The notes under the pieces are model-generated. The model was not told the origin of the DNA. It did no database searches and was given only the letters and a program-made list of their open reading frames with translations. A program made the translations under genes and the position numbers. Positions 26,701 to 36,139 of a DNA stretch of 64,000 nt are shown piece by piece (position 1 is the stretch's first letter; every line of letters begins with the position of its first letter). The DNA comes from Siderastrea radians (taxonomy: Eukaryota; Cnidaria; Anthozoa; Scleractinia; Rhizangiidae): assembly GCA_964017195.1 (NCBI GenBank), contig OZ024900.1, positions 31,326,641 through 31,390,640 of the forward strand, given 5' to 3'.

Positions 26701-29700
26701 GATAGTCAAGTTTTTTAATCGTTTCACACAACTATTACACGGCTTTACAAAGGCCACTTGACATTTCCGGAAACTGTGTCACTCTAATTAATGTGTCTGA
26801 GGGGCTTATTTACATTTCCCTCGTTGATACCCGGCGTTTATTCGGGGTCCGGTGTTTAATCGAGAAAATACGGTACAATTATTCTACCGTACCAGGCTTC
26901 CCGGCATCCCCTCCGTCTCCTCCCGAAGGTCCTTTATCACCACGTGCTCCACTGATGTAACGGGGACATCTTGACGGACCAACATCGCAGACACTCGAGG
27001 AAACGTCAGGTTTCTTGCAAAAAAAATACACTTACGTAAAAGCTTTGAACAAACGAGTCTTAATAGCTTGTGTTGATCGTCTGGGTAAGAAAAAAAAGTG
27101 ATCTTGAAAAGGCCCTGTTTTTGGCGACTGAAATTTCTACAACCTGAACGAAGTGATCTTCTAAGTCTAGTAAGCATATCATCAGTTGATATTATCTATC
27201 TCTGGCTAATATCTGTTTTAGGTCTTCACGACCAATAACATCAGAGTATAACCGAACAGGAGAGTGTCCGTGTGTTAATTAAAGAACGACATAAAATAGT
27301 TGGCTCAGACTCAGACGATGTGAACTACTGCAACAAAGGTAACTAAAACATTATGATACACATGCAGGATCAAATGAAATATACTGTTGTGACCAAATAA
27401 TTGAATGCTTGAATGTTAAAGAAAGTGTGCATGCTTCTAACCGAGCGACCGCTGTCCCGTCCAGCAGTACCATCACCGCCATCTTGACCTCTGTGTCCAT
27501 CTCCACCATTAGCACTGACTTCAAAGAGGCCTCTTATCACATCAAAAAACATTTCCACTGAAAATTAGAAAGGAAGGATTATTAATTGGGTTATTGCACG
27601 GCATATACAACATCATAAAGAAGGGCTGAGTCCAACGTTGGCCTTGGGATCCCTCAGGTAAACTGACGACTGATCAAAGACCAGATAAACTTTCATGTGG
27701 CAATGGAAGACATGTTTTACAAACTAAGTACAGCACCCAACGCCATAGACATCAATGGGGGCTTTTTTCCTTGTCCACTTCGCACTCACCACATTGGCTC
27801 GATAGCAGTCGAAACGTGGGAACACAACTGCGAAACCCGAGTTCGGTTCCCAGTAAGTATCTCTGTAGGCAGAGCCCGTTTTCGGGAACAACGCCCAAAC
27901 ATTCGTACGGGAACTGCGAGAAAGAAACCGTCCCGCCGCTTGGGAACGGTTTCTACGGCAATACGTCGGGACTTGGTCCTAGTTCCTGCTAGTTCTTGTT
28001 AAATAGTAAATAAGACTTTAAATGAAATGGTGGAAAAACAGCGCTCGTTTCAATGCCAAAGCACGTCCCCGCACGGCTTGTGCGCGGCACCAACTCTGCA
28101 AATTCAGGGCTTTTTTTGGACTAGGCGAGGTTCCTGATTAATGAAATCTCTGTCGAAACGCGAGCTTTGTTTACCTACCCCGAGGTCCGTTGATGCCGTT
28201 TTCACCATCTTCTCCATCCTTTCCAGCCACCACTCGACTTTTGAATTGCTGATCCCAATTTGGTGCGGAGAAAAAGACGTTACTGTCATATTTCGCTGTT
28301 ATCTCACGCGCGTATATCTTAATATGGTTGATTCCATAAATATAAACTGTGCCCTATAAAGAGATTATAAAAAAGTACTGAGCGCGAAAATGGGATTTAC
28401 AGTAATTGTAGTGAATGTCTTTAGGGAATGCCTCGGTTTGTTATAGGTAAAAACAATCGGAATATCAGCCTACATATAGCACAGGAGCCCGGAATTCGAA
28501 TTTTGGGAGAAAGATGCCCTGAACACGGCGCCATCCCTGCTCCTGGTAGTTTTACTACTCCCTCCTGGATGGGATGCTAGTCCATCACAGGATACCCAAC
28601 ATAAAGTGACTAGGAGTATTACTACTCCTTCCTGGATGGGATGCTAGTTCATCACAGGATACCCAGCATAAAGTAACTTAGTTCATCACAGGATACCCAG
28701 CATAAAGTGACTAGGAGTATTACTACTCTCCCCTGGATGGGATGCTAGTTCCTCACAGGATACCCAGCATAAAGTGACTAGGAGTATTATTACTCTCCCC
28801 TGGATGGGATGCTAGTTCCTCACAGGATACCCAGCATAAAGTGACTAGGAGTATTACTACTCTTCCCTGGATGGGATGCTAGTTCCTCACAGGATACCCA
28901 GCATAAAGTGACTAGAAGTATTACTACTCCCCCCTGGATGGGATGCTAGTTCATCACAGGATACCCAGCATAAAGTGACGAGGAGTATTACTACTCTCCC
29001 CTGGATGGGATGCTAGTCCATCACAGGATACCCAGCATAAAGTGACTAGGAGTATTACTACTCTCCCCTGGATGGGATGCTAGTTCATCATAGGATACCC
29101 AGCATAAAGTGACGAGGAGTATTACTAATCTCCCCTGGATGGGATGCTAGTTCATCATAGGATACCCAGCATAAAGTGACTAGGAGTATTACTACTCTCC
29201 CCTGGATGGGATGCTAGTTCATCACAGGATACCCAGCATAAAGTGACTAGGAGTATTACTACTCTCCCCTGGATGGGATGCTAGTACATCACAGGATACC
29301 CAGCGTAAAGTGACTAGGAGTATTATTACTCCCCCTGGATGGGATGCTAGTCCATCACAGGATACCCAGCATAAAGTGACTAGGAGTATTACTACTCTCC
29401 CCTGGATGGGATGCTAGTACATCACAGGATACCCAGCGTAAAGTGACTAGGAGTATTATTACGCTCCCCTGGATGGGATGCTAGTCCATCATAGGATACC
29501 CATCATAAAGTGACTAGGAATATTACTACTACTCTCTGGGTGGGATGCTAGCCCATCACAGGATACCAGCATCAGGTGACTAGGAGTATTACTACTCCCT
29601 CCTGGATGGGATGCTAGTCCATCACAGGGGTAACCCAGGATAACGTTCAATATGAAAGTAGTGTAATGTAATTATGACTGGCGGCGATGTAAAACTGAAT

Positions 29701-32700
29701 GGTTGGTTGGGTTTTAAACATGAGAGTTCCCTTCTTGATGATAAATGGCAGTAAGCTGTTCACTCTAAACGTCAAACCTTGAGAAACGTTATGTGGTTGA
29801 ATGAATAATAAATAATGAATGAATAACTTTATTAAAGTGTCAGGGCGGGTATTTAGCTTGTGACAGCTAATTGGGGACACTCTACTACTTAAAATAAATT
29901 AAAATTTACAATATGCATTTAAAAATTACAATATTTTACTCTATTAAAATTAGGGGGAATGAATAAGAATAGGAATAGGTCGCTAAAAAAAAACGGTTTC
30001 TAAACTCAGAAATACATTATTATACTTAACTAAGGAACAGTTAGAAAGATAAAAGTAAAAGAAGTGATAAGTAGATTCATAAATAAATTGTCGGATCTCA
30101 AGTAGCACATATGGCGCAATAAGAACACGCGTCGTCGATTAGGGCGGTGAGGTCTTTGTCTCTTATGCTGTTTCTAAAATTTCCAACAGCGCTCAATCTG
30201 GACCAGAGGTAAGGGCCAAGATATCTGATGGAGTGTTTTCCATAACGAACTGAAGAGAACCGAGGCAGATCGAAGTCAGCGTTTCTGAGAGAATAGCCTT
30301 TGTTCGAGTTTCTGAAAAGTTCCATAATGTAGTCAGGTGCAAGGCCATTTTTTACTTTGAACATTAAGATCGCGATGTCCCGAAGCCGACTGTTGTACAG
30401 GGAGGGTAGTTTTGCACGGCTTAGAAGAACATCGTAGGTATCTGTCTTGGAGTTAAAAATAACTCTTAGCGCGCGTTCTTGTACTCTCTCGAGCTTACGC
30501 CTGTCGGACACTGTGGTTCTAACTTTTGAGTCTGGATGCATGAAATCCTAAAGTGTGACCATTCAAATGACAGCTAGTGAACAGTACTTTCCTGTGGTGC
30601 TGATTATTATGCTGCACAAGGTGGGTCTAACGTTTGAGTCTGTGGATGAAATCCTGTAGTGTGACCATTCAAATGAAAGCTACTGAGCAGTACATTCCTA
30701 TGGTACTGTTTGTTGTGCTTTACAGGGTGGTGCCAAATTTTGAGTTTGTAGAGGAAATATTAACCTGTGAAGAAAGGCTGTCAGGGGGCTATCCTCTATT
30801 ATGGGCTTCTGTTCAAAACTTAATTTTACTCTCGCAGGATGTTTGCAGTACTGAACTGAGGTGTAATTTAAAGGAGTAAGATGATTTCACTCATGATTCA
30901 TTAAATTATGATTGGGATTGATGTTTACTGTGAACCCGCCTTAAGACTTATAGTACCCTGTTCAAACACTTTACCTCAATGTAAAGAGTGTCTGCTAGAA
31001 TATCCAGTCTTGGGACAAGCTGCTTGGTTTTTCTTGTAGCATCCAATTTCAACTTTTTCTGCGTCTGTAATAACTCCTTCAGGTGTTTCAGATGGATAAC
31101 TCGACCAAGAGCTTGGTAGTGACCTGAGACACGTACAAAGAAATTGAGATACTTTTAGGCTGTCCTTTCACATCAATGGTTAGAGGGGAGACACCGACCA
31201 GTATTTACGAATATAAGAATTGCCCTGATAGAGGATTATTTGCACACGAATCAGTTCACTGTACATTTTCAAAACTCTCTCCTTCTTAGTCTTGTTACAG
31301 TTGAACCTTGGCCATCGACAGGGCCAAAGTTTTGTGAGCTTATTATCTGGGTAGTCATTTTAACAGGATAGCCCCAAATTATAATGGCGTAGAAAAAGGG
31401 CAAAGAAACAAAGAGAAAAAAAGGCCAAGGAAGGCAGCGTAACTGAAGGCGAAATAAGTTTGTGACGAGCTACCAGATATGGTTTAAACGATAGCGTTAA
31501 CGTTGCCTTTTTTAACAACAGGGTAAATTTGTAAAGAAGGCTCCTTATTACATAAAAATTAACACTAGTGTTTATTACAATTAACACGAATTAAAGAGGG
31601 AAATGGTTTAGAATGAAGGAAACTAACGCGAGAGAGAAGAGACTGAATTTCCAAATGAAGGAAATTAGCGCGAGTTTGGAGGTCTAAAACTCTATCGAGC
31701 AAGGGTACGTTGATCATTATTTTGTGTGGAAAACACGGATTTCGAACCGTGCGTTAAGAGACAATTCTGGGGGAGAATGAAATTGAGTTATCGTACACAA
31801 TGCATTAACATAATGGGATATGCCAAAAAAAAAGGAATTAACGCTGTGCAAATAAAACAACGCTCTACTTTATTAAGGTCGCGGAAAATAACGCTCGATA
31901 TAGGCAAAATAGAAACATCAAATCAGTTCTGATATCGATTTTCTTTTTAACAGCGGAAATGCAAAATTACAAAAAAAAAATGCGAGGTTCTCTTGTAAAT
32001 GTTTTTGTTTTCTCACCTGGTTCGACTTCCACAATCGACGGAGTTTGTATCCAGCTGAGTGTCGGTATTCGGATTTTATGGATAAAACGTAGTAGGTTGT
32101 CGGAGCCCCCAGTCAAAGCAAGAGAAGCACATCCATTACGTATTAAGAAGTTGTCGCCATCTGCTGCGGCTAATAGAAAGCACATTTCCTGACAATCAGT
32201 GCTATTTCCCGGGGAGGGAGGGGGGTACTCCCACATAGAAGCTATATAGGTATGAACCGCGGAATGGGGCATGGCTTTTTAGCTTCTCAGAACTTAAATG
32301 GGGTATCCATTTTGCCCCTTTATGGTATTGTGATCCCTGTGTGATCCTTAGATAGGGTCTCTTTTTTGTTACGTAAACGCCCCACCAATCGGAAAAAGAT
32401 ATAGTCTATTAAAAGTGAACTTCCTGTTAAAGCGATTTTATAAAAGGAAAGAAATAAAAACGACCAGTTCACACAATTCCTAGTTGTCGTTATTCCCTTA
32501 AATAGGGTGCAATTTTTCAAGTTTGGGCCTTAAAAGGGTACCAATCCAACAATTTTGTAATTTTGTAATCCTTAAATAGGCCGTAGGGGTTTAAGAACCT
32601 TTGCGACACACATCTATTCTAAATTGACGGGAGTACCCTCCCCCCCGGTGCTTATTAAGGAAAACAGGAGGTTATATACAGGATAGTATAGTAAAAAAGA

Positions 32701-33064
32701 GCACTAAAATATACGTGGCTCGTTACAGCTATTTAAAATCTTGTAGCAGTTACTGAACCATTTTGTGTAAGTTATTTTTATTAGATAAGATCACAATCAT
32801 CATAGGTCCTTTTCGCGCTCTGTGTCGCGTAATGCGCGATTAGAACGCGATGACCGTCACAACCTCTTGTTGTTGCTTTATAGCGCAGGTAAAGGCCTAT
32901 TGCAAGATTATTATTGATTTGTGTCGAGTGAGTAAATTACTTAGTTACAGATGCTGACTAAATTTAACCATATCGTTACCAAATTGAGTAATGTTCATCC
33001 TCGCTTCGGCCTGAAATAATACCACGGACAAAACTAGTATAATACGGGAAAGCTCGAGAGCCAT
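10144..33064 (-). CDS. Secreted Gly-X-Y/helical protein, family not recognised (19 exons)
   Basis: Joined exons (plus coordinates, 5' to 3'): 32980-33064, 32017-32169, 30975-31123, 28179-28353, 27442-27557, 26893-27013, 26126-26266, 24493-24612, 21325-21468, 20583-20813, 20295-20488, 19045-19152, 18158-18508, 17799-18045, 16040-16374, 14269-14364, 12251-12430, 11271-11477, 10144-10317. They total 1,109 codons including the stop, with every junction GT-AG and in frame. Order: signal peptide (1-21, cut after AEA), N-terminal domain to about residue 170, interrupted collagen-like Gly-X-Y segments (about 170-400), long alpha-helical region (about 402-890), Cys-bearing C-terminus. The signal peptide implies secretion. 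Function unknown; a structural matrix protein or an extracellular effector are both possible. Weakest points: the exon 1/2 junction (an alternative joins ATG|GTTAAA to an acceptor at 32,189), exon 7 and the exon 18 acceptor. Confidence 0.75.
10497..10650 (-). repeat. tRNA-derived SINE
   Basis: On the minus strand 10,579-10,650 reads like a degenerate tRNA: A-box-like GTAGCTCAGTCG, B-box GGGTTCGATTCCC, and ends CTCC/GGAG that can pair as an acceptor stem. The region between the boxes does not form a clean anticodon arm. A non-tRNA body and an A/T-rich tail follow to about 10,497. Together these indicate a SINE. Confidence 0.6.
11500..11681. mobile_element. Tc1/mariner (pogo-like) MITE
   Basis: The 182-bp element has inverted termini CAGTTGACTCCCGATAACTC at the left and the mirrored GAGTCAACTG at the right. 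It is flanked by TA on both sides (11,498-11,499 and 11,682-11,683). TA target duplication and a CAGTTGACTCCC-type terminus fit the Tc1/mariner group. It sits about 20 bp upstream of the exon 18 acceptor of the secreted Gly-X-Y gene (in the transcript sense). Confidence 0.7.
12977..13054. repeat. Near-perfect hairpin
   Basis: Two arms of about 33 bases built on CCAGGGTCCTCTCTCTTCCT and its complement are separated by a few bases. The outer flank CAACCTCGTTYCCAGGG recurs at about 52,180 and in several other places in the window, so this is one copy of a foldback family. Confidence 0.6.
14269..20813 (-). CDS. Secreted Gly-X-Y gene: long alpha-helical domain exons 10-16
   Basis: Exons 20583-20813, 20295-20488, 19045-19152, 18158-18508, 17799-18045, 16040-16374 and 14269-14364 encode about residues 402-922. 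The composition is helix-forming (Lys/Glu/Leu/Ala) with few Gly or Pro. Exon 12 is a probable coiled coil (VKAEKKRLEEARLIAESEKR). Exon 13 holds a long heptad stretch, then an amphiphilic Ala/Gly/Leu-rich segment (LDAIDAGLGLMGSLS) that could be a buried hairpin. Exon 14 has alternating amphipathic helices. Such long helical bundles with one apolar hairpin occur in several unrelated families, including some membrane-inserting ones. That is a fold-level impression only and no homology is claimed. Confidence 0.7.
14440..14705. mobile_element. Foldback MITE, copy 1
   Basis: Imperfect inverted termini: CAGATCTTAGCGAGGGTTAT at the left and a mirrored CTTGCTGAGATCTTC at the right. About 265 bp, lying in the intron between exons 15 and 16 of the secreted Gly-X-Y gene. 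A second copy is at 49,375-49,635. Confidence 0.6.
15010..15870. repeat. Composite repeat: tRNA-like unit, GGAC/GTAC microsatellite, palindromic end
   Basis: Begins with CTAAAAGCGGAGCCCCCC and ends with a self-complementary GCGCTAGCGCGC block (about 15,841-15,855) and TGGCTCCGCT. At 15,160-15,232 (minus) lies a degenerate tRNA-Glu-like sequence (GGATTAATATCCGGCTTCAG, B-box-like GGATTCGGTTCCC). At 15,720-15,763 is a GGAC/GTAC microsatellite. The short ORFs here come from the repeat. Confidence 0.5.
17658..17715. repeat. (AAT)n microsatellite
   Basis: About 55 bp of near-perfect AAT repeats, in the intron between exons 14 and 15 of the secreted Gly-X-Y gene. Confidence 0.85.
19304..19737. mobile_element. 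PIF/Harbinger-like MITE
   Basis: The 434-bp element has termini GGCTATGTTCACAC and its exact mirror, flanked by TAA on both sides (19,301-19,303 and 19,738-19,740). A 3-bp TAA duplication fits the PIF/Harbinger superfamily. Inside are a 42-base palindrome (19,379-19,420) and a tandem duplication of about 75 bp starting at ATGTGTACATAATCACAT (about 19,558 and 19,629). Confidence 0.7.
20874..21180. mobile_element. TIR element with about 67-bp termini
   Basis: The left arm starts ACAGGTTTACCAATCTCTGT and carries ATAATGGCTGTATCGGTTTA. The right arm is its mirror with about 10% mismatch. Lies in the intron between exons 9 and 10 of the secreted Gly-X-Y gene. Non-coding. Confidence 0.7.
21325..28353 (-). 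CDS. Secreted Gly-X-Y gene: collagen-like exons 4-9
   Basis: Exons 28179-28353, 27442-27557, 26893-27013, 26126-26266, 24493-24612 and 21325-21468. Gly-X-Y runs are short and interrupted, for example GKDGEDGENGINGPR (exon 4), GGDGHRGQDGGDGTAGRD (exon 5), GARGDKGPSGGDGGDAGKP (exon 6), GKGGRGGAGGLGGRGRK (exon 8/9) and PQGPRGSDGKAG (exon 9). Between them lie Cys-containing spacers (CDVGPSRC, CKYC, SMC). Proline is scarce, so a conventional stable triple helix is doubtful; the glycines may form another repetitive structure. Exons 7, 8 and 9 are flanked by phase-1 introns on both sides, the classic mark of shuffled modules. Exon 7 has no Gly-X-Y and a modest acceptor and is the least certain. Confidence 0.7.
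25123..25130 (+). promoter_or_regulatory. TATA box of the nested plus-strand gene
   Basis: TATATAAA lies 92 bp upstream of the ATG at 25,222. Transcription would start about 30 bp later and give a 5' UTR of roughly 65 nt without an intron. Confidence 0.5.
25222..25647 (+). CDS. Nested antisense single-exon gene, orphan Pro/Gln/Asn-rich protein
   Basis: ATG to TAA, 141 residues, on the strand opposite the secreted Gly-X-Y gene and wholly inside its exon 7-8 intron. Rich in Pro, Gln, Ser, Asn and His. An internal repeat of period 38 pairs SNAVKPGHNR (residues 20-29) with SNAVKNGHLR (58-67), each followed by a PESQQQ or SETQQQ stretch. The codons for the conserved Ala, Val, Gly and Arg differ only at third positions between copies, which is what selection on protein predicts. 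The last 18 residues form an amphipathic helix (PKELVSFLRFIKTLL). No signal peptide, membrane segment or known domain. A TATA box upstream and AATAAA plus GT-rich sequence downstream complete a compact transcription unit. Function unknown. Confidence 0.6.
   Translation: MKLVHIFAPPTPLEHYAFPSNAVKPGHNRAYPIPESQQQPPPLRPPYTSSLEGYSSYSNAVKNGHLRTDRIYHPSETQQQQRNPLHFHLQNGPPPTMHPTEHLEPNSSTSLQNDQSGANNTSGVEMPKELVSFLRFIKTLL
25951..25956 (+). terminator. Poly(A) signal AATAAA of the nested gene
   Basis: AATAAA 304 nt after the TAA, followed directly by a GT-rich stretch (GCTTGTTGTCGTTGTTCC), the usual downstream element. Confidence 0.55.
26590..26695. repeat. Small inverted repeat
   Basis: GGGTGACCCGACTCGTCC at the left is mirrored by GGACGAGTCGGGGGTGACCC at the right, about 100 bp apart. 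MITE-like, in the intron between exons 6 and 7 of the secreted Gly-X-Y gene. Confidence 0.55.
28550..29635. repeat. 67-bp minisatellite, about 16 copies
   Basis: Tandem array with a unit containing CCTGGATGGGATGCTAGTTC, ATCACAGGATACCCAGCATA and AAGTGACTAGGAGTATTACT. The spacing is 67 bp almost throughout. One 34-bp partial copy (about 28,679-28,712) makes a 101-bp step. Copies are over 90% alike in the middle, more diverged at both edges. Lies in the intron between exons 3 and 4 of the secreted Gly-X-Y gene. Confidence 0.9.
29800..30510 (-). mobile_element. 5'-truncated non-LTR retrotransposon (LINE), 3' end
   Basis: The open frame from 30,510 to the stop at 30,098 matches the end of LINE reverse transcriptases, with ERVQERALRVIFNSKTDTYD, KLPSLYNSRLRDIAILMFK and a final GPYLWSRLSAV stretch typical of the CR1/L2/Jockey-type C-terminal region. 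The catalytic palm is missing. A 3' UTR of about 280 bp ends in AATAAAGTT and an ATTC microsatellite tail (about 29,795-29,830). It is a dead fragment in an intron of the secreted Gly-X-Y gene, in the same orientation. Confidence 0.8.
30500..30800. repeat. Dispersed repeat, tandem pair
   Basis: Two units of about 107 bp, each with GTTTGAGTCTGTGGATGAAA-like and GTGTGACCATTCAAATGA blocks. Same family as 1-300, opposite orientation. The LINE fragment abuts the first unit at about 30,508. Confidence 0.7.
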
Positions 33065-33069
33065 CTCAG
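30975..33069 (-). CDS. Secreted Gly-X-Y gene: signal peptide and N-terminal domain exons
   Basis: Exon 1 has an acceptor at 33,070, so a 5' UTR exon lies upstream, then an ATG at 33,064. The N-terminus reads MALELSRIILVLSVVLFQAE and ends in an AEA cleavage motif: short charged n-region, 10-residue hydrophobic core, small residues at -1 and -3. An N-glycosylation sequon (NIT) follows at residue 24. Exon 2 (32,017-32,169) encodes a Gly/Leu-rich segment with ASLALTGGSDNLLRF. Exon 3 (30,975-31,123) encodes a Lys/Leu-rich helix with LKHLKELLQTQKKLKLDA. A TIR element ends about 38 bp upstream of the exon 2 acceptor. Confidence 0.65.
32208..32648. mobile_element. TIR element family A, copy 1
   Basis: Inverted ends CCGGGGAGGGAGGGGGGTAC and mirrored GGGAGTACCCTCCCCCCCGG enclose about 440 bp. 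Just inside the left end is CTATATAGGTATGAACCGC. The copy at 38,925-39,362 shares the ends and this inner block. Flanks GTGCTATT and GTGCTTATT hint at an 8-bp target duplication with one change. It sits about 38 bp upstream of the exon 2 acceptor. Confidence 0.65.
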
Positions 33070-33117
33070 CTGTAAGGAAAAGCAAACAAGAAATAAATAC
33101 AGTAAACTAAGAGAAAT

Positions 33118-33118
33118 A

Positions 33119-33161
<43 letters not shown>
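33118..33161. repeat. (GAT)n microsatellite
   Basis: About 14 perfect GAT repeats. Confidence 0.9.
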
Positions 33162-34983
33162 CAAACAAATGAACCAAGAACGATGGCTTGCAGAACAAGA
33201 ACAAGTCATAGAATCATTTCGAAGAGATACAGAAGTCGTGTTTAATACGGAACTTAATCAAATTTAATTGGTGTTGTGTTAAAAACTAACAAAGTTGTCT
33301 TCGATATTACAAAAAGTTGTTAGACGGGCCCTGGGGCACTGTCTTCTAGGAATGCTAAAAGAAAGGAATATCGCCTAGTAGGTTGTTTAAGGTCACTGGA
33401 CGATTGATTGATATGTTACAGGAGCCCATGTATGTTAATGATACATGAGGGTACGGGTGGGGACGGCAGAGGGCTGATATTTTGACCGTGGTTTTTGTGG
33501 CATTATAGTAATACGGACATAATACGGATCAAAATAGGTCATTTGAAGGTGAAAACAAATGAGAAAGCTCTTGAAGTCTCGATTCAAATGAACTGGATAT
33601 TGAAGAGCTCAAAGATGCTCAAAGTAACAAATTAGTTGTTCCAGGACAGAATATAGCATTTTCCTTAAAGAGAAGGCTTATCTGAACGTTGGCAACTAAG
33701 AAATGAGGCATACACTTCGGGCCTTGGACTTCCTGAGACTTTTAAAGCCTTTCTGGGTATAATAACAAAGCAAATTTCCAGAGTACATTACACGCATGAT
33801 AATGAATTTATTTGGTTATAAAAAGTCTGTCTTTGAAGGGACACTGTCACCGGGATTTTTAGGTTTGGGGGTAAAAAATGTGCGGACATTTAAATTAATT
33901 GCCTTTTCTCGTACACAGAATACTCCTAGAACGTCAAGAGAAGGAAATCAAATGACTTTCCCAAAGGAAGGACAAGACATAGTTTCTGGCAATTTTTCTA
34001 GCAAACTAAGGAAAAACTTGAAAACACCAGCCTAATGTTTTCAATATTCAATCATTTCCATCCTAGCGATTCGCAGCCAAACACACTTAATTGAAGTCTC
34101 AGAGAACTGATAGAGAAGTTTTAAACGAAACTCAACCAGTATTTTGGGGTTTCCTCTGATTAGGATACGTCTTTTAGCTTTTCAGTTACCCTAAAAATTC
34201 AGACAAATTATTGCAATCCACGCATTTGAAATCTAGCTCATATAAAGAAGGAACAAAAACGCTAAAATCAAAACTTAATTTTGTCGCATCAAAATATTTA
34301 GTGCTGGAAACAAGCTTAGACTTCAACCAAATCCAATGACATAAACAAAGAAAAACGTTTAACCCTGGGTGCTTAGGGGATCATCTTTCGACAAGTAGTC
34401 AGGTAAATATAAAGGTAACGCAATTTCAATATAAACCCGGTATAAAACGCACGGCAATTCTAATACTGAAAATGTGAGGGCTGTAGGAGAATTCAGAGGC
34501 TTAATTCTAGAAATTAAGGTTTGATTTGAAGTTCTTGAGAGTTTTCATTTTTGCTATATGTATTTTTTTGCAAGTTTTAAAACAGAATTCAAAAATGTTA
34601 AGAATTGTTTTAGCTCATGAACCTAGTGGCTCACTAATTAAGACCAGATTGTAGGGGACCGTCTGATAAGCCACAGGTTTTCTTGTTTTATATACTATAT
34701 AGAAGCATTTAAAGTTATTAAAGGCGCGCTCTTTTTTGGCAAAGAACTTAACATTTTGGTTGGTGTTGTATTTTAACACAAAGTTGTCAGTAATTGCCGG
34801 GTTGCACTGTCACGCCATACAAAAATAAATTCGAAACCATTGAATAAAAAAAGCCAAGAATTTCAAATGTTATCAAAGATTAATAAATAAACAACTCCTC
34901 CAAGTCTCAGGTCTGTGCGGTACAGTGTTCTTGAGTTATTTGCCAAAACGTTCCACGGAAATTTATAGAGCTCAGTATGCAGA

Positions 34984-35022
34984 CGCCATATTGGTGTACC
35001 GCCGTGGTACACCAATATGGCG
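34984..35022. repeat. Perfect 17-base-arm hairpin
   Basis: CGCCATATTGGTGTACC, loop GCCGT, then the exact complement GGTACACCAATATGGCG. Confidence 0.85.
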
Positions 35023-35912
35023 GCCGGATATCAAAGAAAACACCTGGAATTCACTTTTGCTATGTAACCGATTACTTTTCGCTCGTGAGCTAGTATACTT
35101 TCACGTAAGCACCTCACCTAATACTTGAAATGTTCAAACTGCTAAAATCCTAAGGAGAGGCCTTTTTTTCAAACAAGAGAGCGTTGTCACGGCGCCATCT
35201 TGATGTCACGTACGGCGGAGAACTCGAAAATTCAAAATGCTCTAGTTTAACAACGAAGGACGCTACCGAGCTGGAAACTTGTAGAAAGATATATTTTTAT
35301 GTCATCTTACACCTGTTGACGATAAAAATTCAGCAGGCCTAGCGAGTTTTGATTTTAGAATTTTATGACGTCACGTGCAAACCAGCAATACTACAAGTAC
35401 TACTAGATACTCCAGTGAAATGTAAAGAAAAAATGAGTTACCTCAACTGCGTGTAGCTCTTGACGGTTTTATCTTGAACGGAAAATGAACGGCTCGATGC
35501 TCTGCTTGAAGGATATCAGAAAAATAACCAGGCGAAACTGAACAATAAGACATTCATGGTACTTTTGGATAATCTCAACACCAGCCGTTAAATGTCTTAC
35601 TGGTCAAATAAGTGGTACGTATAATTGCTTTTCTCCGCCGATATCAGAAAATGGTCAGCTGAAACTGGACAATCGCAGATTCATGGTTTTTCGGCCAAAT
35701 AATCAAAGCACCAGCAGTTAAAAATTTTGTCAATAAATTCATAATGAAACAAGTGGTGAAATTTGACGACTTCGGTAAACTGTGACAAGTAACGTTTTGG
35801 GGAAATTTTAAAAAGTTTATTTAACTTTTCCCCGTTCTCTGCTGCTAAAATTAAATGGCGTGTTAACTATAACGGACCCCTTAATAACGAAGTCCCCAGT
35901 ACAGAGGCCCCA

Positions 35913-36139
35913 TTAGAGGGGGGGGGGGGGGTCTGGGTATCCCGTTTCCCTTTAACTATTTCTTAAAATATCCCATATGCCCTTAATTGTGCGGTCTCGT
36001 ATCCCTTAACTTCGCGTGGAATGTCCCCATATTTCTTTCTTAAATATCCCGTATCCCTATGATTTTTTCTTCCGTATCCCGTCTTCATACGCTTGTTTTT
36101 CCTCAAATATCCAGTATCCTCATTACCCCTAATGGGGCC
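35913..36139. mobile_element. Small TIR element with a long G run
   Basis: Ends GAGGCCCCATTAGAGGGG and mirrored CCCCTAATGGGGCCT enclose about 225 bp of a degenerate 'TATCCCGTATCCC' repeat. TATAACG-type sequence on both outer sides (about 35,865 and 36,205) suggests it sits inside another, older element. Confidence 0.55.

Larger units (their letters stand above)
33070..35890. other. Intergenic, no gene seen
   Basis: Holds a (GAT)n microsatellite (33,118-33,161), a 17-base-arm hairpin (34,984-35,022) and otherwise unremarkable AT-rich DNA. Short ORFs lack splice or repeat evidence. A 5' UTR exon of the secreted Gly-X-Y gene should lie at or beyond this stretch. Confidence 0.4.

Noticed and set aside
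28550..29635. CRISPR array
   Set aside because: Units are head-to-tail without unique spacers and the genome is eukaryotic; it is a minisatellite.
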